Source: Trinickia violacea (lineage in GTDB: Bacteria > Pseudomonadota > Gammaproteobacteria > Burkholderiales > Burkholderiaceae). Taken from it: a DNA stretch of 64,000 nt. Under the pieces are notes generated by a model, which saw nothing but the letters and a program-made list of their open reading frames with translations, did no database searches and was not told where the DNA came from. This document shows positions 1 to 10,310 of this stretch, piece after piece. A program made the position numbers and the translations under genes. The stretch is taken from contig NZ_CP040078.1 in NCBI RefSeq assembly GCF_005280735.1, forward strand, positions 2,170,001 through 2,234,000, in the 5' to 3' direction. Numbering within the stretch: position 1 is the stretch's first letter; each line of letters starts with the position of its first letter.

Positions 1-1
1 C

Positions 2-280
2 GCCGCGGCTCACGGGCTCTCGTCGTGCATCTTCACGACGGACATGCGCGAGAGCGAACGATTCCAGTCGGCGTCGGGCAGCGATTGCGGCATTGCCAAC
101 GTCAATATCGGTCCGAGCGGCGCCGAAATCGGCGGGGCGTTCGGCGGCGAGAAGGAAACCGGCGGCGGCCGCGAGTCGGGTTCGGATGCGTGGAAGGTCT
201 ACATGCGCCGCGCGACGAACACGGTCAACTACTCGTCGGCCTTGCCGCTCGCGCAAGGGATCGACTTCAACGTCGAGTAA
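2..280 (+). CDS. amaB: L-piperidine-6-carboxylate / aminoadipate-semialdehyde dehydrogenase, C-terminal part
   Basis: Only the last 92 codons are inside the window; the gene begins upstream. The visible part has the ALDH7 C-terminal signature: a CGIANVNIGPSGAEIGGAFG stretch followed by GGEKETGGGRESGSDAWK, which forms the end of the aldehyde dehydrogenase active site. Enzymes of this type oxidise L-piperidine-6-carboxylate (alpha-aminoadipic semialdehyde) to 2-aminoadipate with NAD(P)+ in the cytoplasm. The gene is followed 21 bp later by an FAD amine oxidase and then an aminotransferase, which fits lysine/pipecolate breakdown. The family call is strong; the exact substrate is inferred from family and context. 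Confidence 0.88.
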   Translation, partial: AAAHGLSSCIFTTDMRESERFQSASGSDCGIANVNIGPSGAEIGGAFGGEKETGGGRESGSDAWKVYMRRATNTVNYSSALPLAQGIDFNVE

Positions 281-301
281 TCAACGTATCTGGAGCCAGT
301 C

Positions 302-1474
302 GTGAGTTCTCAAGTCGTTATCGTCGGCGGCGGGGTCATCGGCAGTTCGATCGCTTACTTTTTGCGCGCGTCGGACCCGACCGTTTCAGTGACGGTCATC
401 GAGCGTGACCCGAGCTATGCGAAATCGTCGTCGGCGCTATCGGCCGCTTCGATCCGGCAGCAGTTTTCCACGCCGCTGTCGATTCAAATGTCGCTTTACG
501 GCATCGAATTTCTCCGCAACATCGGCGAGCTGCTCGAAGTCGACGGCAATCGACCGTCGATCGAATTGCACGAGGGCGGTTATCTGTTTCTCGCGACGCC
601 GGCAGGTGACGCTACGCTGCGCGAGAATCACGCGTTGCAGAAGAGCCTGGGCGCCGACATCGACCTGATGTCCCAGGATGCGCTGAAGCGCAAGTTTCCG
701 TGGCTGAACGTCGACGATCTGGTATCCGGTGCGTACGGCGTGAGCGGCGAGGGCTGGTTCGACGGCTATGGTCTGGTGCAAGCGCTGCGCAAGAAGGCTC
801 AGTCGCTCGGCGCGCGCTATGTGCCCGCGGAGCTGACCGGCCTCGCGCGCGACGGCCGCAAGGTCACGCACGTGATGGCGAGCAACGGCGAACGGTATGC
901 CTGCGATACCTTCGTGAATGCGGCCGGCGCTTGGACACGCAAGATATCGGAGATGATGGGGATCGAGATTCCCGTCTATGCGCGGCGCCGCAGCATCTTC
1001 AACGTGTCGTCGCCGGCGCGCCTGACGGATTGCCCGCTGCTGATCGACCCCACGGGCGTCTATTTTCGGCCGGAGGGCAAGACCTACATCACGGGTACGT
1101 CGCCGAGCCCCGATAACGACCCGGACGACCTGCCGCTCGACGACGTCGACCACGACCTCTTCGACGAGGTCATCTGGCCGACGCTCGCGCATCGCGTGCC
1201 CGAATTCGAAGCGCTGCGTGTCGAGAACTGCTGGTCGGGCTACTACGAGTACAACGTGTTCGATCACAACGCAATCATCGGCTACCACCCGGACATCGAA
1301 AATTGCGTGTTTGCAAACGGCTATAGCGGGCACGGGCTCCAACAGGGTCCGGCAACGGGGCGGGGCGTGAGCGAGTTGATTCTGCGCGGACGCTATACCT
1401 CGCTCGATCTCTCCGCATTGAACTGGGAGCGGGTACTCGAGAACCGGCCCATCGTTGAAAAGAACGTCGTGTAA
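302..1474 (+). CDS. FAD-dependent amine oxidoreductase (DAO family), possible pipecolate oxidase
   Basis: This 390-residue protein starts with GTG, supported by a GGAG box 6 nt upstream. Residues 3-30 carry the Rossmann FAD motif (VVIVGGGVIGSS) and the C-terminus has the DAO-family GYSGHGLQQGPATGRG region that closes over the flavin. Family members oxidise secondary or primary amines, such as sarcosine, glycine or pipecolate, with release of H2O2 or transfer of electrons to quinone. It lies between an ALDH7-type dehydrogenase and a PLP aminotransferase, so an L-pipecolate oxidase role (AmaA-like) is a reasonable inference. The substrate cannot be read from sequence alone. No signal peptide is visible. 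Confidence 0.82.
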   Translation: MSSQVVIVGGGVIGSSIAYFLRASDPTVSVTVIERDPSYAKSSSALSAASIRQQFSTPLSIQMSLYGIEFLRNIGELLEVDGNRPSIELHEGGYLFLATPAGDATLRENHALQKSLGADIDLMSQDALKRKFPWLNVDDLVSGAYGVSGEGWFDGYGLVQALRKKAQSLGARYVPAELTGLARDGRKVTHVMASNGERYACDTFVNAAGAWTRKISEMMGIEIPVYARRRSIFNVSSPARLTDCPLLIDPTGVYFRPEGKTYITGTSPSPDNDPDDLPLDDVDHDLFDEVIWPTLAHRVPEFEALRVENCWSGYYEYNVFDHNAIIGYHPDIENCVFANGYSGHGLQQGPATGRGVSELILRGRYTSLDLSALNWERVLENRPIVEKNVV

Positions 1475-1492
1475 TTTCCGGTCGACGAAAAC

Positions 1493-2704
1493 ATGTACGC
1501 ATTCACCGCCCCTTTTCAAAACCCTTCCGGTTCCCCGATTCGAGAGCTGTTCAAGTATCTGAGCGAACCGGGCATGATTTCCTTCGCAGGCGGTTACCCG
1601 GCCAGCGACCTGTTCGACGTCGAAGGCTTGCAGGCCGCTGCGGCGCGCGCGTATCGGGCGCCGAGCCGCTGCCTGCAATATGGACCGACCGATGGGCTTC
1701 CCGAACTGAAGAACGAGCTCGTGAAGCTGATGGCGAGCCGCGGCGTGACATGCGGCTCAGATGAGCTGCTGGCGACGACGGGCTCTCAGCAAGGGTTGGA
1801 TTTGCTGCTGCGTGTCCTGGTCGAGCCGGGCGACGTGGTGCTCACCGAGCAACCCGCGTATCCCGCGACCTTGCAGGCGCTGAGGCTGCAGCAGGCTGAC
1901 ATCGTCACGGTGCCGGTCGACAGCGAAGGGCTCGACGTCGATGCATTGGCAGCGCTGCTGGCGTCGGGCGCGGTGGCTCGGCCGAAGCTGCTCTACACCG
2001 TGCCGACGTTCGCCAATCCGACCGGCGCGACCCTCACGCGCGAACGCCGCATTGCACTCCTCAAGCTGGCCACGAAGTACCGGTTCCTCATCGTGGAGGA
2101 CGACCCTTACGGCGATCTTCGGTTTTCGGGCGAACCGGTCCCGTCGATGCTTGCACTGACCGCCGAGGTCGAAGGCTCGCGCGACTGGGTCGTGCATTTT
2201 GCGAGCCTGTCGAAGATCGTGGCCCCTGGATTGCGAGTGGGCTGGACGATCGCGCCCGCTGAAATCGTGCGTCGCTGCGTGATTGCCAAACAAACCGTCG
2301 ACCTGTGCAGCGCGCCGTGGACGCAAGCCACCGCCGCCGAATATCTTGCCGATGGCGCGCTCGAACGGCACCTACCCGCCATTACGGCGAGGTACCGGCT
2401 CAAGTGCGAGACACTGTGCAGCGAACTTCGCGCGCAACTTGGCAACGCCATCGCGTTCCATCAGCCTGAAGGCGGCATGTTCGTGTGGGCGAGAATCGAC
2501 GGCATCGACGCATCGGAACTGCTCAAGCACGCCGTGGAAAGCAAGGTCGTTTTCGTCCCGGGGAAAGCCTTTTTCGCGGACAAGCTCGATGCGGCGTCGC
2601 TGCGTCTCTCGTTTGCAGCGCCGGGTGTCGACGACATACGCGAAGGCGTGAAGCGGCTCAAGCGAGCGCATGACGCCGCGCTCGGCAGGTCCCTCATGCA
2701 GTAG
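1493..2704 (+). CDS. PLP-dependent aminotransferase, LysN/2-aminoadipate type
   Basis: A 403-residue fold-type I aminotransferase of the MocR/LysN-like branch, without a DNA-binding domain. Visible landmarks are TTGSQQGLDLL (cofactor phosphate region, about 95-105), YTVPTFANPTG (169-178), EDDPYGDLRF (202-211) and the Schiff-base lysine K241 in SLSKIVAPGLRVG. Members of this group transaminate 2-aminoadipate, kynurenine or branched and aromatic amino acids with 2-oxoglutarate. The gene begins 18 bp after the FAD oxidoreductase, so the two are probably co-transcribed. With the upstream ALDH7 enzyme it can complete pipecolate to 2-oxoadipate. The 2-aminoadipate assignment is by context. Confidence 0.85.
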   Translation: MYAFTAPFQNPSGSPIRELFKYLSEPGMISFAGGYPASDLFDVEGLQAAAARAYRAPSRCLQYGPTDGLPELKNELVKLMASRGVTCGSDELLATTGSQQGLDLLLRVLVEPGDVVLTEQPAYPATLQALRLQQADIVTVPVDSEGLDVDALAALLASGAVARPKLLYTVPTFANPTGATLTRERRIALLKLATKYRFLIVEDDPYGDLRFSGEPVPSMLALTAEVEGSRDWVVHFASLSKIVAPGLRVGWTIAPAEIVRRCVIAKQTVDLCSAPWTQATAAEYLADGALERHLPAITARYRLKCETLCSELRAQLGNAIAFHQPEGGMFVWARIDGIDASELLKHAVESKVVFVPGKAFFADKLDAASLRLSFAAPGVDDIREGVKRLKRAHDAALGRSLMQ

Positions 2705-2767
2705 CAAATTGATAGTCAGCGTCGAAAAATACGGGTTCGACAGAACCACGCACGGAGCATCTGCGCG

Positions 2768-3565
2768 ATGCATGACGCTTACGCCGGCCTGAACCGGCTC
2801 TACCTCTCGATGCATCGTCCTGCCGCAGTCGCGGGGCAGGACATGAATGATCCGGTCATGTCGGAATGGATCGCGCGGAATGTGGGAAGCGGCGCATCGA
2901 TTCTCGATGCCGGCTGCGGACTCGGTTTCGACGTGCTGGCGCTGCATAACGGTCTTCCGGCACGCGGGATGGAAAAGCAGTTCGTCGTGTACGGGGCGGA
3001 CTACAGCGAGGACATGCTCGCCGACGCGCGGCGTACCGGAGCAAAGGCGGGCATTCCCGAAAGCCGGTACCGTGCCGCTTCATTCGCGGGGCTGGCCGAT
3101 GTGCCGGCGTGGCGCGACAGCATGGACGTGGTAACGGTCAACTACGCGATCTATACGCAACCGTGGCGAGATGGCGATTACGACGCCTACCTCGCCGACT
3201 CCCTACAAGGGCTGAGCGCGGTACTTCGGCATGGCGGGCATCTTGCCCTGAATCTTCGCGATTGGGCCGCACTGAAAGCCGCTGATGCGGCTGGCGCAGC
3301 CCACTCAGGCGGAGCGACGCACGACGGCCGGACCTACTTCTACCGTTACACCTGGGCCTTCGGCCAAAATCGCCAGCATCGATCCACGTTGCGCATGTGG
3401 GAAGACGGCGGCCTCGAGCGGGAAACGGACATCTGGTTTGCCGAGCGCGAGCTGGCCGAGATGGTCGCTGCGTTGCAGCAGGCCGGGTTTTCGGTCGTTC
3501 ACTCCGGCCGACATGGCCAAGGCGCATATGCGTTCGATACGCTGATCGCAAGGAAGGTGCGGTGA
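2768..3565 (+). CDS. class I SAM-dependent methyltransferase
   Basis: This 265-residue cytoplasmic protein has methyltransferase motif I (ILDAGCGLGFDVL, about residues 45-57), an acidic motif II (VVYGADYSEDML, 74-85) and a post-motif region DVVTVNYAIY near residue 120. These mark a Rossmann SAM-binding fold of the Methyltransf_25 type. A GGAG box lies 11 nt before the ATG, which is rather far. It follows the lysine catabolic genes by 63 bp, and that gap could contain its own promoter. The substrate is unknown; a small-molecule N- or O-methyltransferase is likeliest. Confidence 0.75.
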   Translation: MHDAYAGLNRLYLSMHRPAAVAGQDMNDPVMSEWIARNVGSGASILDAGCGLGFDVLALHNGLPARGMEKQFVVYGADYSEDMLADARRTGAKAGIPESRYRAASFAGLADVPAWRDSMDVVTVNYAIYTQPWRDGDYDAYLADSLQGLSAVLRHGGHLALNLRDWAALKAADAAGAAHSGGATHDGRTYFYRYTWAFGQNRQHRSTLRMWEDGGLERETDIWFAERELAEMVAALQQAGFSVVHSGRHGQGAYAFDTLIARKVR

Positions 3566-3751
3566 AAAAAGATTGAACCGCCCTTTGTGACAGCCACACC
3601 ACGACAGCTTCCGAACCCCATCTCCTGTGCGCTCGCCGCACAAATGCGCTCATCGACGGATTGAATCCGCGGTTGACAAGCGCCCGTCACATCGCTTGTG
3701 AATTCTTGCCGAAATCGCGTGAGCGTTCTTAAATCCCTCAGTCGGCCCGAA

Positions 3752-3783
3752 TTCAGAACGTTTCAACTCGTGTTAAGGCGCGC
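3752..3783 (+). promoter_or_regulatory. three-box TT(A/C)AG element upstream of katG
   Basis: Boxes TTCAG (3752-3756), TTCAA (3762-3766) and TTAAG (3773-3777) are spaced 10 and 11 bp apart, with AACGT between the first two. The element ends 70 bp before the katG start codon and points toward it. The same layout occurs six more times in this window. A further inverted match to the first ten bases lies at 3724-3733. The spacing is what an OmpR/PhoB-fold protein binding one face of the helix would need; the binding protein is inferred. Confidence 0.6.
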
Positions 3784-3853
3784 CTTCGCGAAAGGTGACA
3801 CGATGCGAGCCGCTGCGTCGTTGACGTGTGAAAACTGATCAAGGAGAACCTTC

Positions 3854-6055
<2,202 letters not shown>

Positions 6056-6061
6056 GTTGCC

Positions 6062-6101
6062 GCATTGCCCCGCAAGCGTTGTCGGCTTGACGGGGCAATG
6101 C
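6062..6101. terminator. hairpin between convergent katG and the MscS-type gene
   Basis: A perfect 11-bp inverted repeat, GCATTGCCCCG and CGGGGCAATGC, is separated by an 18-nt loop and lies 7 bp after the katG stop. There is no long T-run. Its place between two convergent genes makes a transcription terminator the best reading. Confidence 0.6.
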
Positions 6102-6127
6102 CTTCTCGCGCGAGACGCAACCCCTCA

Positions 6128-7591
6128 TCACGAAATGGCGGCATGAAGCTGCTTCATGCCCCTTTCGAGCCAGGCAAGCAAGCCGAACGAGGCGCTGCCG
6201 TTTTCATCGTGCGACATCATCAGCTTCTCCTCCACCGCGCGATGTTTCGTGAGCGCCATGCACATCGACTGCCCAAGCTCCGGCTTCCGGCTGATCAGCG
6301 GCGAAAGGTCTTCGCTTTTCAACTGATAGGCCGTGACCGGCGTGAGGGCCCGCACGGTGGCGTGCAGCTTCGCTCCGGCAAGGACCACGGATTGACCGAT
6401 GGCGTCGCCAGGCGCCATCCGCCGGACCTCCGCGTCGCCTGACGCGCCCGGCACGCTCACCGACGCGACGCCGGACTCCACGATGGTCAAGACACGCAGA
6501 TCGGAATCGGACGCGTAGATCACTTCGCCCTTGTCGAAATGGTGTTGAGTCAACGCCGCTTCGAGCGGTGCGAGGTCCTCATCGTCGAGGTGACGGAAGA
6601 GCTCGACCGAGCCTAGCAAGCGCCGCCGATGCGAGACATGTGTCTGCGGGACGTGCGGCACGGAGAGCGAGCGCAGCCCGACTTTCGCGGCCGACAGATG
6701 TCGATGGACAAACTCGTACAGCTGATTTCGAACAGCAGTCTTCTTTTGCAGCGAATCGACGTAACAGACGAGCTCGTACTCGATCGAGTTCGGGTTGAAC
6801 GCCTTGACGGCGACGATCGGCGCGGGACTGGCGAGCACATCGCTCGAACTCGCGGCGGCTCGCTCCAGCGCCTCCAGCACGATGGCCGGCCGCACTTCGG
6901 GGTCGATGTTCAGGACGAGCGTAATGCCGTGCGTGTTGGGCGGCTCGCTGAGATTGACGATGTTGGCCTTGGCGGCCGCGCTGTTCGGCACCACGACGAG
7001 ATTGCCGAGACTGTTGATCAGCTTCGTTGCGCGCCAGTTGCTCTCGACGACGCGTCCTTCCAGGTCGCCGATGCTGACCCAATCGTTCAATTGGAACGGC
7101 TGCGTGGTGTTCAGAACGAGGCCCGAAAACATGTCGTTGAGCGTGTTCTGGATGGCGAGGCCGAACACGACGGCCATCGCGCCGGACGTCGCCACGAGGC
7201 CACTCACGGGAAGGCCGAGGACATAGCCCGCGGCGGCCACCGTCGCCGCGCCGAAAATCGCGCCTGCGGCGACGTCGTGGAAGAGCCGCTGCGTGTGCCA
7301 CGATTTCGGCAGCAGCACGCGGTCGAGGAGCAGGGTGACGAAGCGCGCGCACTGGAACCACCACGCCACGCCGACCGCCTGGGTGGCGAAGCGTTCGAGC
7401 CGGCCGGACACCGCGGGAACGGTCAGCGGGCTGACGTCGTTGGCGAACAGCAGCCACGTCAGGGCCGCGAATACCGCGCATCGCCAAGCTGCTCGAAATG
7501 CGGAATCGCGGCGGCCGCACAGACGCCATACCGCGAAGTCCGCGAGCAGGATCGGCACGCCCCATAGGACTGCGTTGGAGAAGTTCGGCAT
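6128..7591 (-). CDS. mechanosensitive channel (MscS family) with C-terminal cyclic-nucleotide-binding domain
   Basis: A 487-residue inner-membrane protein. Several hydrophobic helices fill residues 1-165, including the pore-like GLVATSGAMAVVFGLAIQNT segment. The MscS beta domain follows (NDWVSIGDLEGRVVESNW, about 175-192). Residues of about 335-455 form a Crp-type cyclic-nucleotide pocket domain with GEVIYASD and RRMAPGDAIGQSV. Such proteins couple ligand or membrane tension to ion flow. The gene is last in a long minus-strand run, 3 bp after an outer-membrane efflux factor, and so is probably translated from the same message. Which nucleotide it binds is not evident, because the canonical arginine of the phosphate cassette is not clearly present. 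Confidence 0.87.
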   Translation of the reverse strand: MPNFSNAVLWGVPILLADFAVWRLCGRRDSAFRAAWRCAVFAALTWLLFANDVSPLTVPAVSGRLERFATQAVGVAWWFQCARFVTLLLDRVLLPKSWHTQRLFHDVAAGAIFGAATVAAAGYVLGLPVSGLVATSGAMAVVFGLAIQNTLNDMFSGLVLNTTQPFQLNDWVSIGDLEGRVVESNWRATKLINSLGNLVVVPNSAAAKANIVNLSEPPNTHGITLVLNIDPEVRPAIVLEALERAAASSSDVLASPAPIVAVKAFNPNSIEYELVCYVDSLQKKTAVRNQLYEFVHRHLSAAKVGLRSLSVPHVPQTHVSHRRRLLGSVELFRHLDDEDLAPLEAALTQHHFDKGEVIYASDSDLRVLTIVESGVASVSVPGASGDAEVRRMAPGDAIGQSVVLAGAKLHATVRALTPVTAYQLKSEDLSPLISRKPELGQSMCMALTKHRAVEEKLMMSHDENGSASFGLLAWLERGMKQLHAAIS

Positions 7592-7594
7592 GAC

Positions 7595-9052
7595 TTAGGG
7601 TCCCGGTATCTGCCAGCCTCCGCCGAGCGACTTGTAGAGCGTGACGAGCGCGAGCGCCTCGTCGCGATCGGTCTGCGCGAGCTTGTCGTCGGCGGCATAG
7701 AGCGAACGCTCGGCGTCGAGCACCGATAGAAAATCGGCGAGCCCCTGTCGATAGAGCCGTGTCGCGACGTTGACCGCATCGCGATCGCTTGCGGTTTCGG
7801 CGGCGAGCCGGTCGCGGCGCACGCGCGACTGGCCGTACGAGACGAGGGCGCTCTCCACGTCGCGCAGCGCACCGAGCACGGTGCGCTGGTAGGCCGCCGC
7901 GGCTTGGTCGGTGCGGGCCTCTTCGGCGCGTACGGCGAAGCGGACCCGGCCTGCATCGAAGATCAGCCAGTCCACGCCGGGGCCGATCGAGAGGTAACGG
8001 CTCGGCGCCGTGAGAAACGTGGACGCGTGCAGGCTCTCGAGGCCCGCCGCGCCGGTGAGCGAGAAATGCGGATAGAGATCGGCCGTGGCGACGCCGATGC
8101 GCGCGTTGGCCGCCGCAAGCTGCCGCTCGGCGGCGCGGATGTCGGGGCGGCGCTGAAGCAGGTCGGACGGCAGGCCGATCGGCACGTCGGCAACCGGTGC
8201 GGGAATGGCGCCAGGCGTATCGAGCTGGGCGAGGAGGTCTTCCGGCGGGCGGCCCGCCAGCGCGCCGATCCGATAAATCGCCGCGCGCGCCTCGGCGGTG
8301 AGCGTCGGTATTTCGGCTTCGGTATCCGAGACCTGCGCTTGCGCCCGCAGCACGTCGAGGCGCGACGCGAGACCGGCATCGAACAGCGAGCGCGTGAGCG
8401 CGAGCGCATCCTGCTGGATGGCGAGGTTCTCGCGCGCGACGTCGAGCCGGCGCTGCGCGCCTCGCAGCTCGACATAGTTGCGCGCGATCTCTGCCACGAG
8501 CGTCAGCGTGACGTCGCCGCGCCCGGCTATCGCGGCCTGATACGACGCATCGGCGGATTCGATGCTGCGCCGCGTGCCGCCGAACACGTCGATTTCCCAC
8601 GAGGCGTCGAAGCCTGCCTGCCAGAGATTGCCGTTGACGCCGGGTCCGAGCCCGCCGGGCGGCACGCCGACCGGCACGTTCGCGCTGCCGTGCGTGCGCT
8701 TGTATTCGGCGCCGGCGTCGACTTCGGGGAATTCGGCCGCGCCGGCAATGCCGCGCAGGGCGCGTGCTTCGCGCACGCGCGCCTCGGCTTCCCTGAGGTC
8801 CGGTGCGGATTGCAGCGCTTCGTCGATCAACTGGTCGAGCGTCGCATCGCCGAGGTTCTTCCACCAGGCGTCGAGGCTGGCCGCCGGCGCGGATGACAGG
8901 GCGCCCTTGGGTGCGCCGGACTGCTCCGAATAGCCCGTGGGCATCGCCGTTTTCGGCGCGACGTAGTCGGGTCCGACGGTGCATCCCGCCAGCATGAAGC
9001 CGGTCCACGCGAGCACGGCGGGCGCGAGAAGGTGGCGGCTCTTTCGCGGCAT
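7595..9052 (-). CDS. outer-membrane efflux lipoprotein, NodT/OprM family
   Basis: This 485-residue protein forms the outer-membrane exit duct of a tripartite efflux pump. The chosen ATG gives a lipoprotein signal ending in the lipobox LAGC, and an AGGA box lies just upstream. Two OEP repeats are visible, with the typical motif pairs WEIDVFGGTRR (about 170-180) and WLIFDAGRVRF, plus a C-terminal YKSLGGGWQ found in most NodT proteins. It is 35 bp downstream of an EmrA-type adaptor and an MFS gene, so the three form one pump. Confidence 0.92.
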   Translation of the reverse strand: MPRKSRHLLAPAVLAWTGFMLAGCTVGPDYVAPKTAMPTGYSEQSGAPKGALSSAPAASLDAWWKNLGDATLDQLIDEALQSAPDLREAEARVREARALRGIAGAAEFPEVDAGAEYKRTHGSANVPVGVPPGGLGPGVNGNLWQAGFDASWEIDVFGGTRRSIESADASYQAAIAGRGDVTLTLVAEIARNYVELRGAQRRLDVARENLAIQQDALALTRSLFDAGLASRLDVLRAQAQVSDTEAEIPTLTAEARAAIYRIGALAGRPPEDLLAQLDTPGAIPAPVADVPIGLPSDLLQRRPDIRAAERQLAAANARIGVATADLYPHFSLTGAAGLESLHASTFLTAPSRYLSIGPGVDWLIFDAGRVRFAVRAEEARTDQAAAAYQRTVLGALRDVESALVSYGQSRVRRDRLAAETASDRDAVNVATRLYRQGLADFLSVLDAERSLYAADDKLAQTDRDEALALVTLYKSLGGGWQIPGP

Positions 9053-9087
9053 CGTTCCTGGCGGCGTGACGGACCTGCGGTATGCCG

Positions 9088-10230
9088 CTAGTTCAGGAAA
9101 CCAAGCCATCGAGGCTGCTCCCTGACGAAGATTCGCGTTTCGACGGACATGCCCGGCGAGATCCATTTCAGCGCTTCGCCCGGATCGTCGAATTCGATCT
9201 TGACCGGCACGCGCTGCACGATCTTGACGAAGTTGCCGGTCGCGTTTTCCGGCGGCAGCAGCGCGAAGCGCGAGCCGGTGCCGCGCTGGATGCTATCGAC
9301 GTGGCCGCGCAGCTCATGGTCCGCGAACGCGTCGACCGTAATCGTCACACGCTGGCCCGGCCTCACATGCGTGAGCTGCGTTTCCTTGTAGTTCGCGATG
9401 ACGTAGAGATGCTCCGGAACGACCGACAGCAGCAGTTGTCCTGGCTGAACGTAGTTGCCCGTCTCGACGCTCTTGCGCGCCACGCTGCCCGCTTCGGTCG
9501 CGTAGATCTTCGTGTACGACAAGTTCAGCTCGGCCTGGTCCAGCGCGGCGCGCGCCAGCCCGACAGCGGCGTCGGCGGTCGCGGCCTGCGAGCGCGCCAG
9601 CTTGGCCTGCGCCTCGGCCGCCGCGATGCGGACCTGCGCTGCCTGCGTCTCTGCGTGTGTGCTCGTGGCGGCGGCTTTGCCTTCGTCGACGCGTTGGGAG
9701 GAGACGGCGCGCACGTCGGAGACGGACTGCAAGCGGCTCAAATTGATTTCGGCGAGCTTTTCGTTGGCCCGCGCGACATCGAGCTCGGCACGCTGACGCG
9801 CGACTTCCGCATCGGCCACGGGAATCTGGTCGCGGGCTTCTTGCAGCTTGCCTTCGGCGTTGGCGAGGCTCGCCTTGGCCTGCGCGAGCTGCACCGCGTA
9901 GTCGCGCGGATCGAGTTCGATCAGCAGCTGACCGGCTTGCACTTTGCTGTTGTCGTCGACGTAAAGCTTCTGCACGTAAGCGGGGACCTTGGGGATCACC
10001 GAGATGACATGGGCGTCGACATACGCGTCGTTTGTTTCCTTCGCGTAGAAGTCGGGCACGACGAAAACCAGCGCGAGGAGTAGCAGGACCGCGAGGCCCA
10101 GCGCGGCAAAGATCCATGGACGCCGGTTCGATTGAGCCCCTGCGGGCGGTGGCGGTGGCGGTGCGGCTGGCCCAGGCGCGGACGGCGTGCGCGCTTCCTG
10201 CGGCTTCGCTGCGGGCGGCGCTTCGTTCAT
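9088..10230 (-). CDS. membrane-fusion adaptor of an EmrAB-type pump (HlyD/EmrA family)
   Basis: A 380-residue periplasmic adaptor anchored by one N-terminal helix (about residues 40-60) after a proline-rich cytoplasmic stretch. The EmrA signature NDAYVDAHVISVIPKVPAYV follows the helix. A long alpha-hairpin coiled coil fills about 110-215, and the barrel region has GNYVQPGQLLLSVVPE. The ATG is placed at the internal methionine preceded by AGGGG. It links the MFS permease encoded just upstream to the outer-membrane factor encoded just downstream. Confidence 0.93.
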   Translation of the reverse strand: MNEAPPAAKPQEARTPSAPGPAAPPPPPPAGAQSNRRPWIFAALGLAVLLLLALVFVVPDFYAKETNDAYVDAHVISVIPKVPAYVQKLYVDDNSKVQAGQLLIELDPRDYAVQLAQAKASLANAEGKLQEARDQIPVADAEVARQRAELDVARANEKLAEINLSRLQSVSDVRAVSSQRVDEGKAAATSTHAETQAAQVRIAAAEAQAKLARSQAATADAAVGLARAALDQAELNLSYTKIYATEAGSVARKSVETGNYVQPGQLLLSVVPEHLYVIANYKETQLTHVRPGQRVTITVDAFADHELRGHVDSIQRGTGSRFALLPPENATGNFVKIVQRVPVKIEFDDPGEALKWISPGMSVETRIFVREQPRWLGFLN

Positions 10231-10310
10231 CGTTGCCCCTGTTGGATGCTGCAAGGCAGCGCGGCAGTGCGCCGGTTACGGCGCGGCTTGTCGGTTTTTA
10301 AAGCCATTCT

